Notes: a model not told the origin generated them from the sequence alone. A DNA stretch of 64,000 nucleotides from JAHKLT01 sp046197865 (GCF_046197865.1 NZ_CP166990.1:1116001-1180000), one strand, 5' to 3'; counted from the stretch's first letter, positions 53,486-62,421 are shown. Numbers and translations are program-made.

Positions 53486-54709
53486 TTATAACTGTTTAAT
53501 TTCTTTAGCTATGTTTTTACCAAGTTCATAACATTTATCATAAACTTCACTATCTGGAACATAAGTTGTTTCAAATGTTTCAGCTATTTCATAACCAGCA
53601 GCCTCTAAATCTGTAGTTAATCTTTTATTTGATCCTCCACCCCATCCTTTTGAACCAAAGATAACTGTTTTTTTATTAAATGTAGTAGCTTTAAAGTTTA
53701 ATGAAGTTAAATAATACATAATATCCCCTAAACTAGGATATGGATTATTCATTATTGTTGGTGAGCCAATAAAAATAGCTTTACTATCAAGTACATCTGT
53801 TACAGGATCACTTCTATCATCTTCATGCATGAAATAAGATTTAACTTCAACACCTTCAGACATAGCTCCTTCAGCCATGACATGAGCCATTTTTTGAGTA
53901 GAATGATGCATAGTATCATAAATAAATGTTATTTTATCTTTACATTTACCTGTTGCCCATTCAACATATTGATTGATAATCTTCTCAGGCTTTGTCCATA
54001 TTTGACCATGTGATGGTGCAATCATCTTAATCTTCTCAACAATTCCTAAATCAGTTAGTTCTTTAACTTTATTCATAAAAATTCCAGATGATGGAGTGAT
54101 TAAATTTGCATAGAATTTTTGAGATGCTTCCATTAAAACAGTTTCATTTGTTTCATAATCATATCTTTGACTTAAACATAAATGTTGACCAAAAGCATCA
54201 TTTGAAAATAGGATTCCATCTTCCATATACATTGTAAACATACTATCTGGCCAATGGAGCATTGGAGCATTAACAAATGCTAAAGTTTTACCACCTAAAT
54301 CTAATGTGTCTCCTGTACCAACTACATTAAAATCAAAATCCTTAAGATATGGTAAATGATTTTTTAAACCACTAACAGCCATTTTAGAACAGTATACTTC
54401 TACATGTGGGAACTTTTTAACAAATTCTACAAGTGATCCACTATGATCTTCTTCAATATGATTTTGAATAATTACATCAATTTTAAATTCTTTTCCTTCT
54501 TTTTTAAATGCATCTTCTACACGAGCCCATAGCTGAGCAGAAGTTCCAGGAAATACATTATCAATAAGTGCTGTCTTTTCATCACCAAAAACTAAATAAC
54601 AATTATAAGTTGTACCATCTAATGTATATCCGTGATAATCTCTTAAATCCCAATCAAGAACACCAACCCAATATACACCTTCAGAAATTTTTAAACTATC
54701 TGCTTTCAT
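53486..54709 (-). CDS. fprA: F420H2 oxidase (A-type flavoprotein, FprA)
   Basis: From ATG 54709 (AGGAAGTG site) this is a 407-residue diiron flavoprotein that reduces O2 to water with F420H2, an oxygen defence of methanogens. The metallo-beta-lactamase ligands are HIEEDH (residues 84-89) and later His/Asp; the flavodoxin-like half begins ITFIYDTMHHSTQKMAHVMA. Three extra upstream codons are open from a GTG but the ATG has better spacing. The two rubredoxins at 30 kb could be electron donors in related systems. Confidence 0.92.
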   Translation of the reverse strand: MKADSLKISEGVYWVGVLDWDLRDYHGYTLDGTTYNCYLVFGDEKTALIDNVFPGTSAQLWARVEDAFKKEGKEFKIDVIIQNHIEEDHSGSLVEFVKKFPHVEVYCSKMAVSGLKNHLPYLKDFDFNVVGTGDTLDLGGKTLAFVNAPMLHWPDSMFTMYMEDGILFSNDAFGQHLCLSQRYDYETNETVLMEASQKFYANLITPSSGIFMNKVKELTDLGIVEKIKMIAPSHGQIWTKPEKIINQYVEWATGKCKDKITFIYDTMHHSTQKMAHVMAEGAMSEGVEVKSYFMHEDDRSDPVTDVLDSKAIFIGSPTIMNNPYPSLGDIMYYLTSLNFKATTFNKKTVIFGSKGWGGGSNKRLTTDLEAAGYEIAETFETTYVPDSEVYDKCYELGKNIAKEIKQL

Positions 54710-54800
54710 TATTAACACTTCCTTTAAAAAAAATAATTTCGATATAATAATATTATATTATTAAGTAGTATAAATTTTTTAAGTAAAATATTTAAAAAAA

Positions 54801-56006
54801 TTAATATGGAGAATCCTTTTTATTAATATTATCTTTAATTTTTTTATGTGCCTCACAAGAAAATCCTTGTTTTTGAGAGTAATTTCTTAATTTTTCAATA
54901 ATTTCATTTGTTGGAATTGAAACAGGGCAATTAATAGAACATAATCCACATAAAGTACATTTAAATAATCCTGAATCATAGCTAGTTTCAGTATTTTTAA
55001 TATAATTACTCATAGCTACTCCTCTACCACCTAAATAATTATTAAATCCGAATTCATTTCCAATAGCATTATAAACAGGGCAAGATATTATGCAGTTTCC
55101 ACATCCTATACAATATAAACATTCTTTATTTGCTTTACTTCTCCCATTATCAAGTAATATAACAACAACCTTCTCAGCACCATACATATTTTTTAAAAGC
55201 TTTTTTTCAATATCTGCTGTTTTTGAAGGTCCAGATATAACATTCATATAACTTGTTACAGCACTACCAGTTGCATAAATTGTTTCAAGTTTAGCTATAG
55301 AAACTGCATCTTCAATAGTTTTTACAAATTTATCAATTCCAGCTACAACTATATGTAATTTTTTAGAAGCAATAAGTGAAATATTACCTTCATTATGAAT
55401 TAAAACGATTGATCCATCTTCAGATGCAATAGAATTAGCACCAGATATACCTATATCTGATTTTTCCACTTTTTCTAAAACATCTTTTTTTACAAATTCC
55501 ATAATTTCTTTTGGATCTGCTTTTAAATTTACATTTAATGCACCATTAACAATATTCTTAATTTCTTCTACATCCAAATGAGATGCAGGGCCAGTTGGAT
55601 GAACAGGACTATTATCTCCTTTTTTTAATTGTAAAATTCTATCTCCTAAGTCTGTTTCAATAAGTTCATAACCATTATTTTTTAAAAACTTTGAAATTTG
55701 AATTTCACCTAAAGTATTTGATTTAGATTTAGCTATATATTCATTGTTTTTTTCATTTTTAACTAAATTTAAAATGATTTCCTGAGCTTTTAGATCATTT
55801 TGAGCTTTAAATACATTGATATCATTTTTTTTAAATGAATTAATAGCTTCATCCATTAATTCATCCATATTATTTATTGCATTAATTTTAATATCTTTAA
55901 CTTTTTCTTGAAGTTCAATTGTTCGAGGAGTATCTAAGAAAGGTTTTGATTTATTTTTAACTGTATTAAATGAATTACGCATAGTTTTAAGTTCTTGGTC
56001 ATTCAT
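54801..56006 (-). CDS. LutB-like LUD-domain iron-sulfur protein
   Basis: This 401-residue protein has an N-terminal LUD domain and two C-terminal 4Fe-4S clusters, CLYCIGCGNCIISCP (about 297-311) and CTLCGLCSINCP (about 350-361), in the order of LutB/YkgF. In bacteria LutABC oxidise L-lactate. No LutC is adjacent. It overlaps the LutA-like gene by 4 nt, so the two form a unit. The substrate in a methanogen is unknown. Confidence 0.82.
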   Translation of the reverse strand: MNDQELKTMRNSFNTVKNKSKPFLDTPRTIELQEKVKDIKINAINNMDELMDEAINSFKKNDINVFKAQNDLKAQEIILNLVKNEKNNEYIAKSKSNTLGEIQISKFLKNNGYELIETDLGDRILQLKKGDNSPVHPTGPASHLDVEEIKNIVNGALNVNLKADPKEIMEFVKKDVLEKVEKSDIGISGANSIASEDGSIVLIHNEGNISLIASKKLHIVVAGIDKFVKTIEDAVSIAKLETIYATGSAVTSYMNVISGPSKTADIEKKLLKNMYGAEKVVVILLDNGRSKANKECLYCIGCGNCIISCPVYNAIGNEFGFNNYLGGRGVAMSNYIKNTETSYDSGLFKCTLCGLCSINCPVSIPTNEIIEKLRNYSQKQGFSCEAHKKIKDNINKKDSPY

Positions 56007-56662
56007 TTAATCACCTTTTCTAGAAATTCTGTAATGTCTAACACTTCAATTGGAGAACTTTCATTTAAATTTAATTTACAAAAAGGACAAGTAGTAATTA
56101 GATATTTACTATTAGTGTTTTTAATTTCTTCTACTTTAGATTTAGCTATTTGTTTAGAAATATCAGGAAAAGCAGATTTTACTCCTCCTCCTGCACCACA
56201 ACAAATTGTATTTTCACGATTATTTTCTAATTCTTTTAAATTAGCTACAGATTTAATTACATTTCTTGGCGCATCTACTTCATTACAATGTCTTGACAGA
56301 TGACATGGATCATGATAGCTAACATCTATATCTTTTTTGTCAAAATTAAGTTTATTATCATTTATAAGCTTTTCGATAAGTTGTGAGATATGTATAGCAT
56401 CGACATCATCATAATCATTTTTAAATGCATTATGACATCCTGCACATGAAGTGATGACTGTTTCACCATCAAAATCTTTAATATTTTTTTCCATTTGAGT
56501 TTTAGCATCATCAATGAACCCTGTTCTAAGTAATACAGAACCACAACATTTTTCATCATCTAAAACTTTATAGTCAATTCCTGCAAGGCGTAATAATTTC
56601 TCTGTAGCTTCAGAAATATTATTATCTTTTTTTCTTGCAGTACATCCTCTAAAATAAATCAT
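56003..56662 (-). CDS. LutA/HdrB-like CCG-domain protein
   Basis: This 219-residue protein has two CCG motifs, DDEKCCGSVLLRTGF and ENTICCGAGGG, with spaced Cys in VITSCAGCHNAF and ITTCPFCKLNL, as in LutA, GlpC and HdrB. These domains bind an unusual iron-sulfur cluster for two-electron chemistry. Its stop overlaps the LutB-like start by 4 nt. It starts at ATG 56662. Confidence 0.85.
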   Translation of the reverse strand: MIYFRGCTARKKDNNISEATEKLLRLAGIDYKVLDDEKCCGSVLLRTGFIDDAKTQMEKNIKDFDGETVITSCAGCHNAFKNDYDDVDAIHISQLIEKLINDNKLNFDKKDIDVSYHDPCHLSRHCNEVDAPRNVIKSVANLKELENNRENTICCGAGGGVKSAFPDISKQIAKSKVEEIKNTNSKYLITTCPFCKLNLNESSPIEVLDITEFLEKVIK

Positions 56663-56680
56663 TTAAACAATCACCAAAAA

Positions 56681-57058
56681 TTAATCTTTTTTATTATCAT
56701 CTTTATCAAGATCAATTTCATTACGAATAGCTAATTCACGAACAAGTTTATTAATATCTTGTTGTAAATTTTCCATTCTAAAAAATAACTTAATAGACAA
56801 ATATAATAAACCAAGAATAGATATAATTATTATAAAATCTAATCCTCGAGTTATACCAAAAATATCAGCCAAAATATTACTAAGACTTGGATCTAATGCA
56901 AATAAAAGAATAATTAACAATAAAAAAGCCCATAATAAAAATGACATTAAAGACATTTTATTATCTCTAAACCTTAAATAAACTAATATAATAGCTATAA
57001 TACAAAAAGCTGTAAAAAATATTGGGTATAATGGTATCATAATATCACACTTAATCAA
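56681..57058 (-). CDS. DUF2304 membrane protein
   Basis: This 125-residue protein has three hydrophobic segments and a charged C-terminal tail with a coiled-coil look (MENLQQDINKLVRELAIRNE). It matches the DUF2304 family that accompanies GT2 glycosyltransferases in archaea and bacteria. It overlaps the glycosyltransferase by 8 nt. It may anchor or assist lipid-linked sugar transfer. Confidence 0.8.
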   Translation of the reverse strand: MIKCDIMIPLYPIFFTAFCIIAIILVYLRFRDNKMSLMSFLLWAFLLLIILLFALDPSLSNILADIFGITRGLDFIIIISILGLLYLSIKLFFRMENLQQDINKLVRELAIRNEIDLDKDDNKKD

Positions 57059-57764
57059 ACATTTGTTTTATCATTCTTAACATAATTTTAATTCCAACAA
57101 TCGCATTGGTTCCTTTTTTTTGAGTTTCATCAGTATAAATTGTTTTAATAGTAACTTCTTCAAATTTAAGATGGTTTCTATGAATCTCTTTAATAAATTC
57201 AGATGAAATAATATAACCTTGAGCTTCAATATTTAATTTTCGAGCTGCATTTGATGTGAATGCTCTAAAACCTGTTTGGGAATCTTTAACTTTTACTTTA
57301 TAAAATAATTGAGTTAAAATAGTCATAACAGTGTTTGCAAACTCTTTACTTTTAGGCATATCATCAAAAGGTCTCGCTCCAATAACTGCTTCTGCATCAC
57401 CATTAATTAATGGAATACATACTTTTTCAATGTCTTGAGGGTCATGTTGGCCATCAGCATCAAAAGTAACCAAGTATTTTGGATTATGTTTTAAAGCAGC
57501 ATCTAAACCAGTTCTAGTAGCTGCCCCTGCTCCTCTATTAATGACATGAGATAAAACAAAAATATTATGTGGAAATTCTTTTTGAACTTCTTTTAAAATA
57601 TTTAAAGTATTATCACTAGACCCATCATTTACAACAATGATTTTATAGCCTAATTTTGATACTTCTTTTAAAACTTTCCCAACACGACTTTCTTCATTAT
57701 ATGCAGGAATAATAACATATATAGATTCTTTATCTTCTTTTGAAATAGTAAAATTAGATTGCAT
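57051..57764 (-). CDS. GT2 family glycosyltransferase (dolichol-phosphate sugar synthase-like)
   Basis: This 237-residue GT-A enzyme has the pattern VIIPAYNEESRVGKVLKEV, VVNDGSSDNTLNIL and the DAD motif TFDADGQHDPQDI. It resembles DPM1/DolP-Glc synthases, which charge polyprenyl phosphate with a sugar for surface-glycan synthesis. It has no membrane helices of its own; the DUF2304 partner overlaps downstream by 8 nt. Sugar specificity is not evident. Confidence 0.88.
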   Translation of the reverse strand: MQSNFTISKEDKESIYVIIPAYNEESRVGKVLKEVSKLGYKIIVVNDGSSDNTLNILKEVQKEFPHNIFVLSHVINRGAGAATRTGLDAALKHNPKYLVTFDADGQHDPQDIEKVCIPLINGDAEAVIGARPFDDMPKSKEFANTVMTILTQLFYKVKVKDSQTGFRAFTSNAARKLNIEAQGYIISSEFIKEIHRNHLKFEEVTIKTIYTDETQKKGTNAIVGIKIMLRMIKQMFD

Positions 57765-57771
57765 ATTAATC

Positions 57772-58230
57772 TTAAAGTTCGCCTGCGTCTTTTTTACCTT
57801 GTCTTAATCCTTTACCTGCATTTTTAACAAGTTCTTTGGGTTTAAACATTAATTTAATTAAGTTTTGAGCATGTTGGCGAGCCCTATTTTCTGCAACTAT
57901 TTTAAGTTCTTTTGAATCTTCCTCTTCATCTTCATGAACAAAGACTTCTAAAATATGTTTATTTGTCATAAGTTGAGCTTGTATAATTCCTGTAGAGGCT
58001 TCATGAGCACATACTTTATCTTTTTCCATTGGTCCTGGCATACCTAAAGCCATTACAATTTCACAGTTTTCTTCTTCAATAAGTTTTTTAGAAGCAACAG
58101 GCAAGTCTTTAATACCTGGAACAGTTACTCTAATAATCTTTAAATCAGTTGCATTATTTTTAAGTTCGTCAATAGCTGCTGCACCCATATCAAAACGAGC
58201 AAAAGTAGTATCGCAAATTCCTATTCTCAC
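57772..58230 (-). CDS. ribC: Riboflavin synthase (archaeal)
   Basis: This 152-residue enzyme makes riboflavin by dismutation of dimethyl-ribityllumazine. It is the archaeal type related to lumazine synthase: MRIGICDTTFARFDMGAAAI, TVPGIKDLPVASKKLIEEEN and MALGMPGPMEKDKVCAHEAS. Length is standard. It lies 7 nt downstream of the GT2 gene's upstream side and 64 nt after the cbiO stop, in the same direction. arfB and arfC of the same pathway are in the window. Confidence 0.92.
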   Translation of the reverse strand: MRIGICDTTFARFDMGAAAIDELKNNATDLKIIRVTVPGIKDLPVASKKLIEEENCEIVMALGMPGPMEKDKVCAHEASTGIIQAQLMTNKHILEVFVHEDEEEDSKELKIVAENRARQHAQNLIKLMFKPKELVKNAGKGLRQGKKDAGEL

Positions 58231-58294
58231 ATCTTCACCATGAAAAATTTATTTTAATATAATAACTATATATTTTCAATTATTTAAAAATATT

Positions 58295-59134
58295 TTATTT
58301 TAAATAATTTTTAATAACTTTTCTAGCTTGTGAAATTGTTAAAGGATAATTATCTGAAAATTTTAACTTGTCTTCTTTATCTAAAATTTCAAATAAATGA
58401 GCTATTTTTGGAAGACGTAAATTAGAATCCCTTATAAGTTCAATATCACTAAAAACTTCTTCAGGAGTCCCTTTTTTAATAATTTTCCCTTTATCCATTA
58501 CAAAAACTTTATTAGCAAATATAGGTACCATATCAACATCATGAGTTGAAATTAAAATAGTCATTCCTTCTTCATTAAGTTCTTTTAAAAGATTTAATAT
58601 ATCTGATGCACCTTTAGGATCGAGTCCTGAAGTAGGCTCATCTAAAACCATGATTTCAGGTTTCATAGCTAAAATTCCTGCAATCGATACTCTTTTTTTC
58701 TCTCCACCACTTAAATGATGAGGTGGTTTTTTAGATGAATCAAGCATTCCAACAATTTTTAAAGCATCATTTACTCTTTTTTCAGTTTCCTCTTGAGATA
58801 AACCAATATTTAATGGTCCAAAAGCAACATCTTCTTCTACAGTTGATGCAAATAATTGATCATCAGGATTTTGAAAAACAATTCCTACTTTTTGTCTTAC
58901 ATTAATTAAACTTTTTTTATCATACTTTAAAAGTTTGCCATCAATTAAAACTTCCCCTTCATCAGGTTCATAAATTCCATTAAAATGTAAAAATAATGTT
59001 GATTTACCTGCACCATTTTTACCAAGTAAAAAGGCCATATCTCCTTTGTCTATTTCAAATGAAATATTATTAATTGCTTTATGACCATCAGTATAAGAAT
59101 AAGAAATATTTTTTGTTTGTAATATTTTAATCAC
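58295..59134 (-). CDS. cbiO: ECF transporter ATPase for cobalt/nickel
   Basis: This ABC ATPase (279 residues from GTG 59134) has Walker A GKNGAGKSTLFLHFNGI, signature HLSGGEKKRVSIAGILA and Walker B IMVLDEPTSGLD. It powers the CbiMNQO transporter. The start is awkward: the frame is open upstream but the only ribosome-binding site (AAAGGTGAT) overlaps GTG 59134 and the end of cbiQ, so GTG or an unusual ATT/ATA codon is used. Overlap with cbiQ is about 8 nt. Confidence 0.92.
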   Translation of the reverse strand: MIKILQTKNISYSYTDGHKAINNISFEIDKGDMAFLLGKNGAGKSTLFLHFNGIYEPDEGEVLIDGKLLKYDKKSLINVRQKVGIVFQNPDDQLFASTVEEDVAFGPLNIGLSQEETEKRVNDALKIVGMLDSSKKPPHHLSGGEKKRVSIAGILAMKPEIMVLDEPTSGLDPKGASDILNLLKELNEEGMTILISTHDVDMVPIFANKVFVMDKGKIIKKGTPEEVFSDIELIRDSNLRLPKIAHLFEILDKEDKLKFSDNYPLTISQARKVIKNYLK

Positions 59135-59828
59135 CTTTATTGTTTTTTGAAGGTTTATAAATTGGTAGTTCACCAGTATATCCTCTAGAATTTAATGCAT
59201 GTTGCATAGTTTCACTCTTATCTAGAGATTTTATAAATAAATTTGAAAATAAAGAACCCAAAGACCTATAAGTATTTTTTGCACCAACATATCCAAGTCT
59301 TGTTTCTTGAGCTTTTCTCATAGTATCTAATTGATCTAAAAATATAAATATAGTTGAATACATTAAAAGTCCAATATCTATAATAATTATAGGAACTTTA
59401 AGTCTAGCTAATGTGTGAAATAGCTCAGCTATTGGAGTAGTTAAAGTTAAGAAACCTAAACAAGAAAAACATGCAAATACTCTACAAAATGTATAAATTC
59501 CTAAATTTAGAGAATCTTCTCTTGCAACTATACCAAAAATTCCAGTATTAAAAACTACTTCCCCACTACCAAAGAAAAATACTAGAAACACACATGATAT
59601 AAATGCAAATACAAATGGAATTGAAATAAACTTTAAATAGTTTTTAAAAGAAATACCAGCTATTAAAACTATTAAAATAGCCATCCCAATAAATACAATA
59701 AAATCTAAAGTAAGATTATTTAAAAATAATGTTATTAGCATTATAGCTATTGATAAAGTTATTTTTAAATAAGAATTACTATTAGATAATCTATTATTAT
59801 GTGCAATATAATCTATATCAAAATTCAT
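59127..59828 (-). CDS. cbiQ: ECF transporter transmembrane T component
   Basis: This 233-residue protein has about five membrane helices and the coupling-helix sequence KAQETRLGYVGAKNTYRSLG plus MQHALNSRGYTGELPIY, as in CbiQ. It couples CbiO to the CbiM/CbiN substrate units. It overlaps cbiO at its 3' end and follows cbiN2 by 18 nt. Confidence 0.93.
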   Translation of the reverse strand: MNFDIDYIAHNNRLSNSNSYLKITLSIAIMLITLFLNNLTLDFIVFIGMAILIVLIAGISFKNYLKFISIPFVFAFISCVFLVFFFGSGEVVFNTGIFGIVAREDSLNLGIYTFCRVFACFSCLGFLTLTTPIAELFHTLARLKVPIIIIDIGLLMYSTIFIFLDQLDTMRKAQETRLGYVGAKNTYRSLGSLFSNLFIKSLDKSETMQHALNSRGYTGELPIYKPSKNNKGD

Positions 59829-59846
59829 ATTATTCCCTATTTAAAA

Positions 59847-60080
59847 TTATTTCTTGTGTTCATATCTCCAAGAAGCAAAATAATAGCCCATAACAAATGT
59901 ACATATTCCTATAATAATGTAAATAGCTATATTTTTTAAATCTTCATTAATATCCATTGAAAACCAAGGTTCATAACCATCACTTGTAATAATCTCTTCA
60001 ACTTCACTAGAATCTTCATGAGCACATATTGGAGTAATTGTGAGTATTATTGTAATTAAAATAATTAGTAATTTTTTCAT
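59847..60080 (-). CDS. cbiN: Second CbiN-like transporter subunit
   Basis: This 77-residue protein has a signal-like first helix (LLIILITIILTITPICA), a short external loop with DGYEPWFSMDINEDL, and a second helix (IAIYIIIGICTFVMGYYFA). Loop and layout match CbiN, which helps CbiM capture metal. It is shorter than CbiN1 at 60884. It lies 9 nt after the second cbiM. Confidence 0.8.
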   Translation of the reverse strand: MKKLLIILITIILTITPICAHEDSSEVEEIITSDGYEPWFSMDINEDLKNIAIYIIIGICTFVMGYYFASWRYEHKK

Positions 60081-60089
60081 AATGTCAAC

Positions 60090-60764
60090 CTATATATTTT
60101 TAACTTCATTTTCTCCAAAAAGATTTAATTTTCTAAGTAATTTAGATTTATATTTTTTTAATGATGCCCAAATGAAAACAGTTATTATACCTTCAACAAA
60201 TGCTAAAGGAATTTGAACAACTGCAAATATCAATAAAAACTTAATAAAAGCACTTATAAATGTCGGATTTGGAAAAGCTAATGCTAATTCCATAGCTATT
60301 ATAATATATGTAAATAAATTTGCAAATACTGTTGCAGTAAATATTCCTATAAGTGATGATAAATTAGCCTTAATAATTAATTTATATATTAACCATGCAC
60401 TGAAAGGTCCAATAATACCATATGCAAAAATTTCTGCTCCTAAAGTAGTTATTCCACCATAACCTAATAAAAATAGCTGAAATAATAATACAATTGTTCC
60501 AAGAACACATGTTACAAATGGTCCAAACAAAGATGCATTTAACCCATTACCTGTTATATGAGAACAAGTTCCTCCTATTGATGGAACATGTACAGATGAT
60601 ATAACAAACATATATGCCCCACTTACAGCTAAAAGAGATTTAGTATCAGGAATTTCATCAGTGATTTGTTTTATTTTAATAATCCCATAAACAACAAATG
60701 GTATAGAAACAATATACCAAAATATACACCAAATTGGTGGTAAAAACCCCTCCATAATGTGCAT
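60090..60764 (-). CDS. cbiM: Second CbiM cobalt/nickel-binding subunit
   Basis: From ATG 60764 this 224-residue membrane protein begins MHIMEGFLPPIWCIFWYIVS. The His at position 2 and the metal-site sequence SVHVPSIGGTCSHITGNGLN are intact, as needed for Ni2+ or Co2+ capture. A TTG 15 nt upstream is in frame but its GGAGAAG is the ribosome-binding site. About 70% similar in pattern to CbiM1 at 61187. It leads the cbiM2-N2-Q-O operon. Confidence 0.93.
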   Translation of the reverse strand: MHIMEGFLPPIWCIFWYIVSIPFVVYGIIKIKQITDEIPDTKSLLAVSGAYMFVISSVHVPSIGGTCSHITGNGLNASLFGPFVTCVLGTIVLLFQLFLLGYGGITTLGAEIFAYGIIGPFSAWLIYKLIIKANLSSLIGIFTATVFANLFTYIIIAMELALAFPNPTFISAFIKFLLIFAVVQIPLAFVEGIITVFIWASLKKYKSKLLRKLNLFGENEVKNI

Positions 60765-60883
60765 TTTTATCTTCTCCAATTGTATTTTTAAATAAAAAAT
60801 AATATTATTACTTATAATATTTGTTAATAATACAATATAAATTTTATTTAAAAAAAAGAAGATAAAAAATAAAAAATGATTAA

Positions 60884-61177
60884 TTAATCATCTTTACTTT
60901 TTTGACCTCTCCAATAACCAAAGAAGTAACCAATAATGATTGCACCTATAGCTGCTTGAAGAGCAAATAATAAACTTTCTATTTCACCACTTGGAGGTTC
61001 CCATAATGATTCTGCCCAAGGTTCATAGCCAGTTTCTTCAATAGCATCACCTGCAGCACCATCAGCACCACCAAAATATCCATCATCTTCACCTAATCCA
61101 TTAAACATTACAAGAGGTGCAATTGCAATAATAGCAACTAAAACGAGTAAAATAATATTTTCTGTCCTCATATTCAT
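60884..61177 (-). CDS. cbiN: First CbiN-like transporter subunit
   Basis: From ATG 61177 (GGTGATTAAT site) this 97-residue protein has two helices with a longer Gly/Asp/Ala-rich external loop (GEDDGYFGGADGAAGDAIEE) and ETGYEPWAESLWEPPSGEIE, a PDGLE/CbiN-type loop. GTG 61186 is an alternative start. It follows cbiM1 by 9 nt. Confidence 0.85.
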   Translation of the reverse strand: MNMRTENIILLVLVAIIAIAPLVMFNGLGEDDGYFGGADGAAGDAIEETGYEPWAESLWEPPSGEIESLLFALQAAIGAIIIGYFFGYWRGQKSKDD

Positions 61178-61186
61178 ATTAATCAC

Positions 61187-61861
61187 CTAAGCTGTTGCTT
61201 CCTTTTTATTTGAAAATAAATTAAGTTTTTTAAGAATTTTAGGTTTGTATTCTTTTAAACCATTCCAAATTACAACAGTCAATAATCCTTCAGCTATTGC
61301 AAGAGGTATTTGAGTAATTGCAAAAATTCCTAAGAATTTAATTAAAGATCCTGTGAAAGTTGGATCTGGAAATGCAAGAGCAAGCTGGAATGAAGTTGCA
61401 ACATAGGTCAATAAATCCCCTAAAAATGCTGCAAAGAAAATTGCAACTGTTGAAGGTAAATTAGCTTTAGTAATTGCTTTATAAACTGCCCAAGCAACAA
61501 AAGGACCAACAATACCCATTGAAAATACATTAGCTCCTAAAGTAGTTAAACCACCATGAGCTAAAAGTACAGCTTGGAAAAGTAAAACTATAACTGCTAA
61601 AACTGATGCAGCTGCAGGTCCAAAAAGAACTGCTCCAAGACCATTACCAGTAGGATGTGAACAACTACCTGTGACTGAAGGTAATTTTAAAGAAGATAAT
61701 ACAAACATAAAAGCCCCGCTTACAGCAAGTAATGCTTTAGTATCTGGATTCTCATCTGTTACTTTCTTAATTCGAATAATTCCATAAATAATAACTGGTA
61801 TAGATAATATATACCAAATCGCACACCATTCTGGTGGCAAAAATCCTTCCATAATATGCAT
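61187..61861 (-). CDS. cbiM: First CbiM cobalt/nickel-binding subunit
   Basis: This 224-residue protein begins MHIMEGFLPPEWCAIWYILS, with the N-terminal metal-binding His and SSLKLPSVTGSCSHPTGNGL, as in CbiM. It has about six or seven helices. Together with the cbiN1 gene it forms one of two substrate-binding sets; only one cbiQ-cbiO pair follows, so both may share that motor. A long leader with inverted repeats lies upstream. Confidence 0.93.
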   Translation of the reverse strand: MHIMEGFLPPEWCAIWYILSIPVIIYGIIRIKKVTDENPDTKALLAVSGAFMFVLSSLKLPSVTGSCSHPTGNGLGAVLFGPAAASVLAVIVLLFQAVLLAHGGLTTLGANVFSMGIVGPFVAWAVYKAITKANLPSTVAIFFAAFLGDLLTYVATSFQLALAFPDPTFTGSLIKFLGIFAITQIPLAIAEGLLTVVIWNGLKEYKPKILKKLNLFSNKKEATA

Positions 61862-62003
61862 TTTAATTTCTCCAATAAATTTTAATATGCCATCAAAATA
61901 TCTTGATAAGAGATAAAGAAATTTTGATAAAATTAAGTTTGATTTTATAGTTTATAAAGTTTATGAAAAATAGCAAAAAAGAATTATTTAGAATGAGGGT
62001 TGG

Positions 62004-62018
62004 CCAAAATTATTTTGG
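62004..62018. promoter_or_regulatory. Perfect inverted repeat CCAAAAT-T-ATTTTGG in the cbiM1 leader
   Basis: A 7+1+7 perfect inverted repeat lies about 143 nt upstream of cbiM1 and about 50 nt downstream of the predicted TATA box at 62063-62081. On DNA it could be an operator; in RNA its 1-nt spacer makes a simple hairpin unlikely unless the stem ends open. No regulator is proven. Confidence 0.35.
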
Positions 62019-62062
62019 TTTTATTATTGTTTTCTCAATGAATATTAGTTTTTTAATAAAAC

Positions 62063-62081
62063 ATGGTACTTTATATACCAT
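62063..62081 (-). promoter_or_regulatory. TATA box enclosed by inverted repeat ATGGTA-N7-TACCAT
   Basis: On the minus strand the segment reads ATGGTATATAAAGTACCAT. It contains a TATATAAA box framed by a perfect 6-bp inverted repeat. Transcription from it would run toward cbiM1 with a leader of about 180 nt. A repressor binding the repeat would cover the TATA box, so metal-dependent control of the transporter is plausible. Confidence 0.4.
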
Positions 62082-62099
62082 TTAATACAAATAATAACT

Positions 62100-62421
62100 T
62101 GTAATTGATTAATAAATATTTTAATAATATTAAATGGATTTGATTTATTATTTAATTAAAAAATTTCTTTTTAAACAATGTTGATGTGAAAATCAAACAC
62201 AAGATTTTAAAAGAAATTAAACAAAAAAGAACCTTTAAAAAAATAATTTGATCAATTATATGCCGTTGAAGAGGTTAAAATTGAAGCTGGTGCTACTATG
62301 TTTCATAAGAACTATCTAAATTAGAAAAATCAAAAATAATATTTTTTTGGCTGATCCTCAATAAAATATAATTAATACAAAAAATATAATATTAATTATT
62401 AAATTTTAAAAGAGAATTAAA
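62100..62421. other. Intergenic, with a possible gene fossil near 62250-62325
   Basis: The left half is AT-rich. At 62253-62325 the sequence is less AT-rich, and one plus frame reads AVEEVKIEAGATMFHKNYLN before a stop, with a stop also shortly upstream. It looks like a remnant of coding sequence but I cannot name its parent. The pyrF promoter should lie at the right end; no distinct box stands out. Confidence 0.3.
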
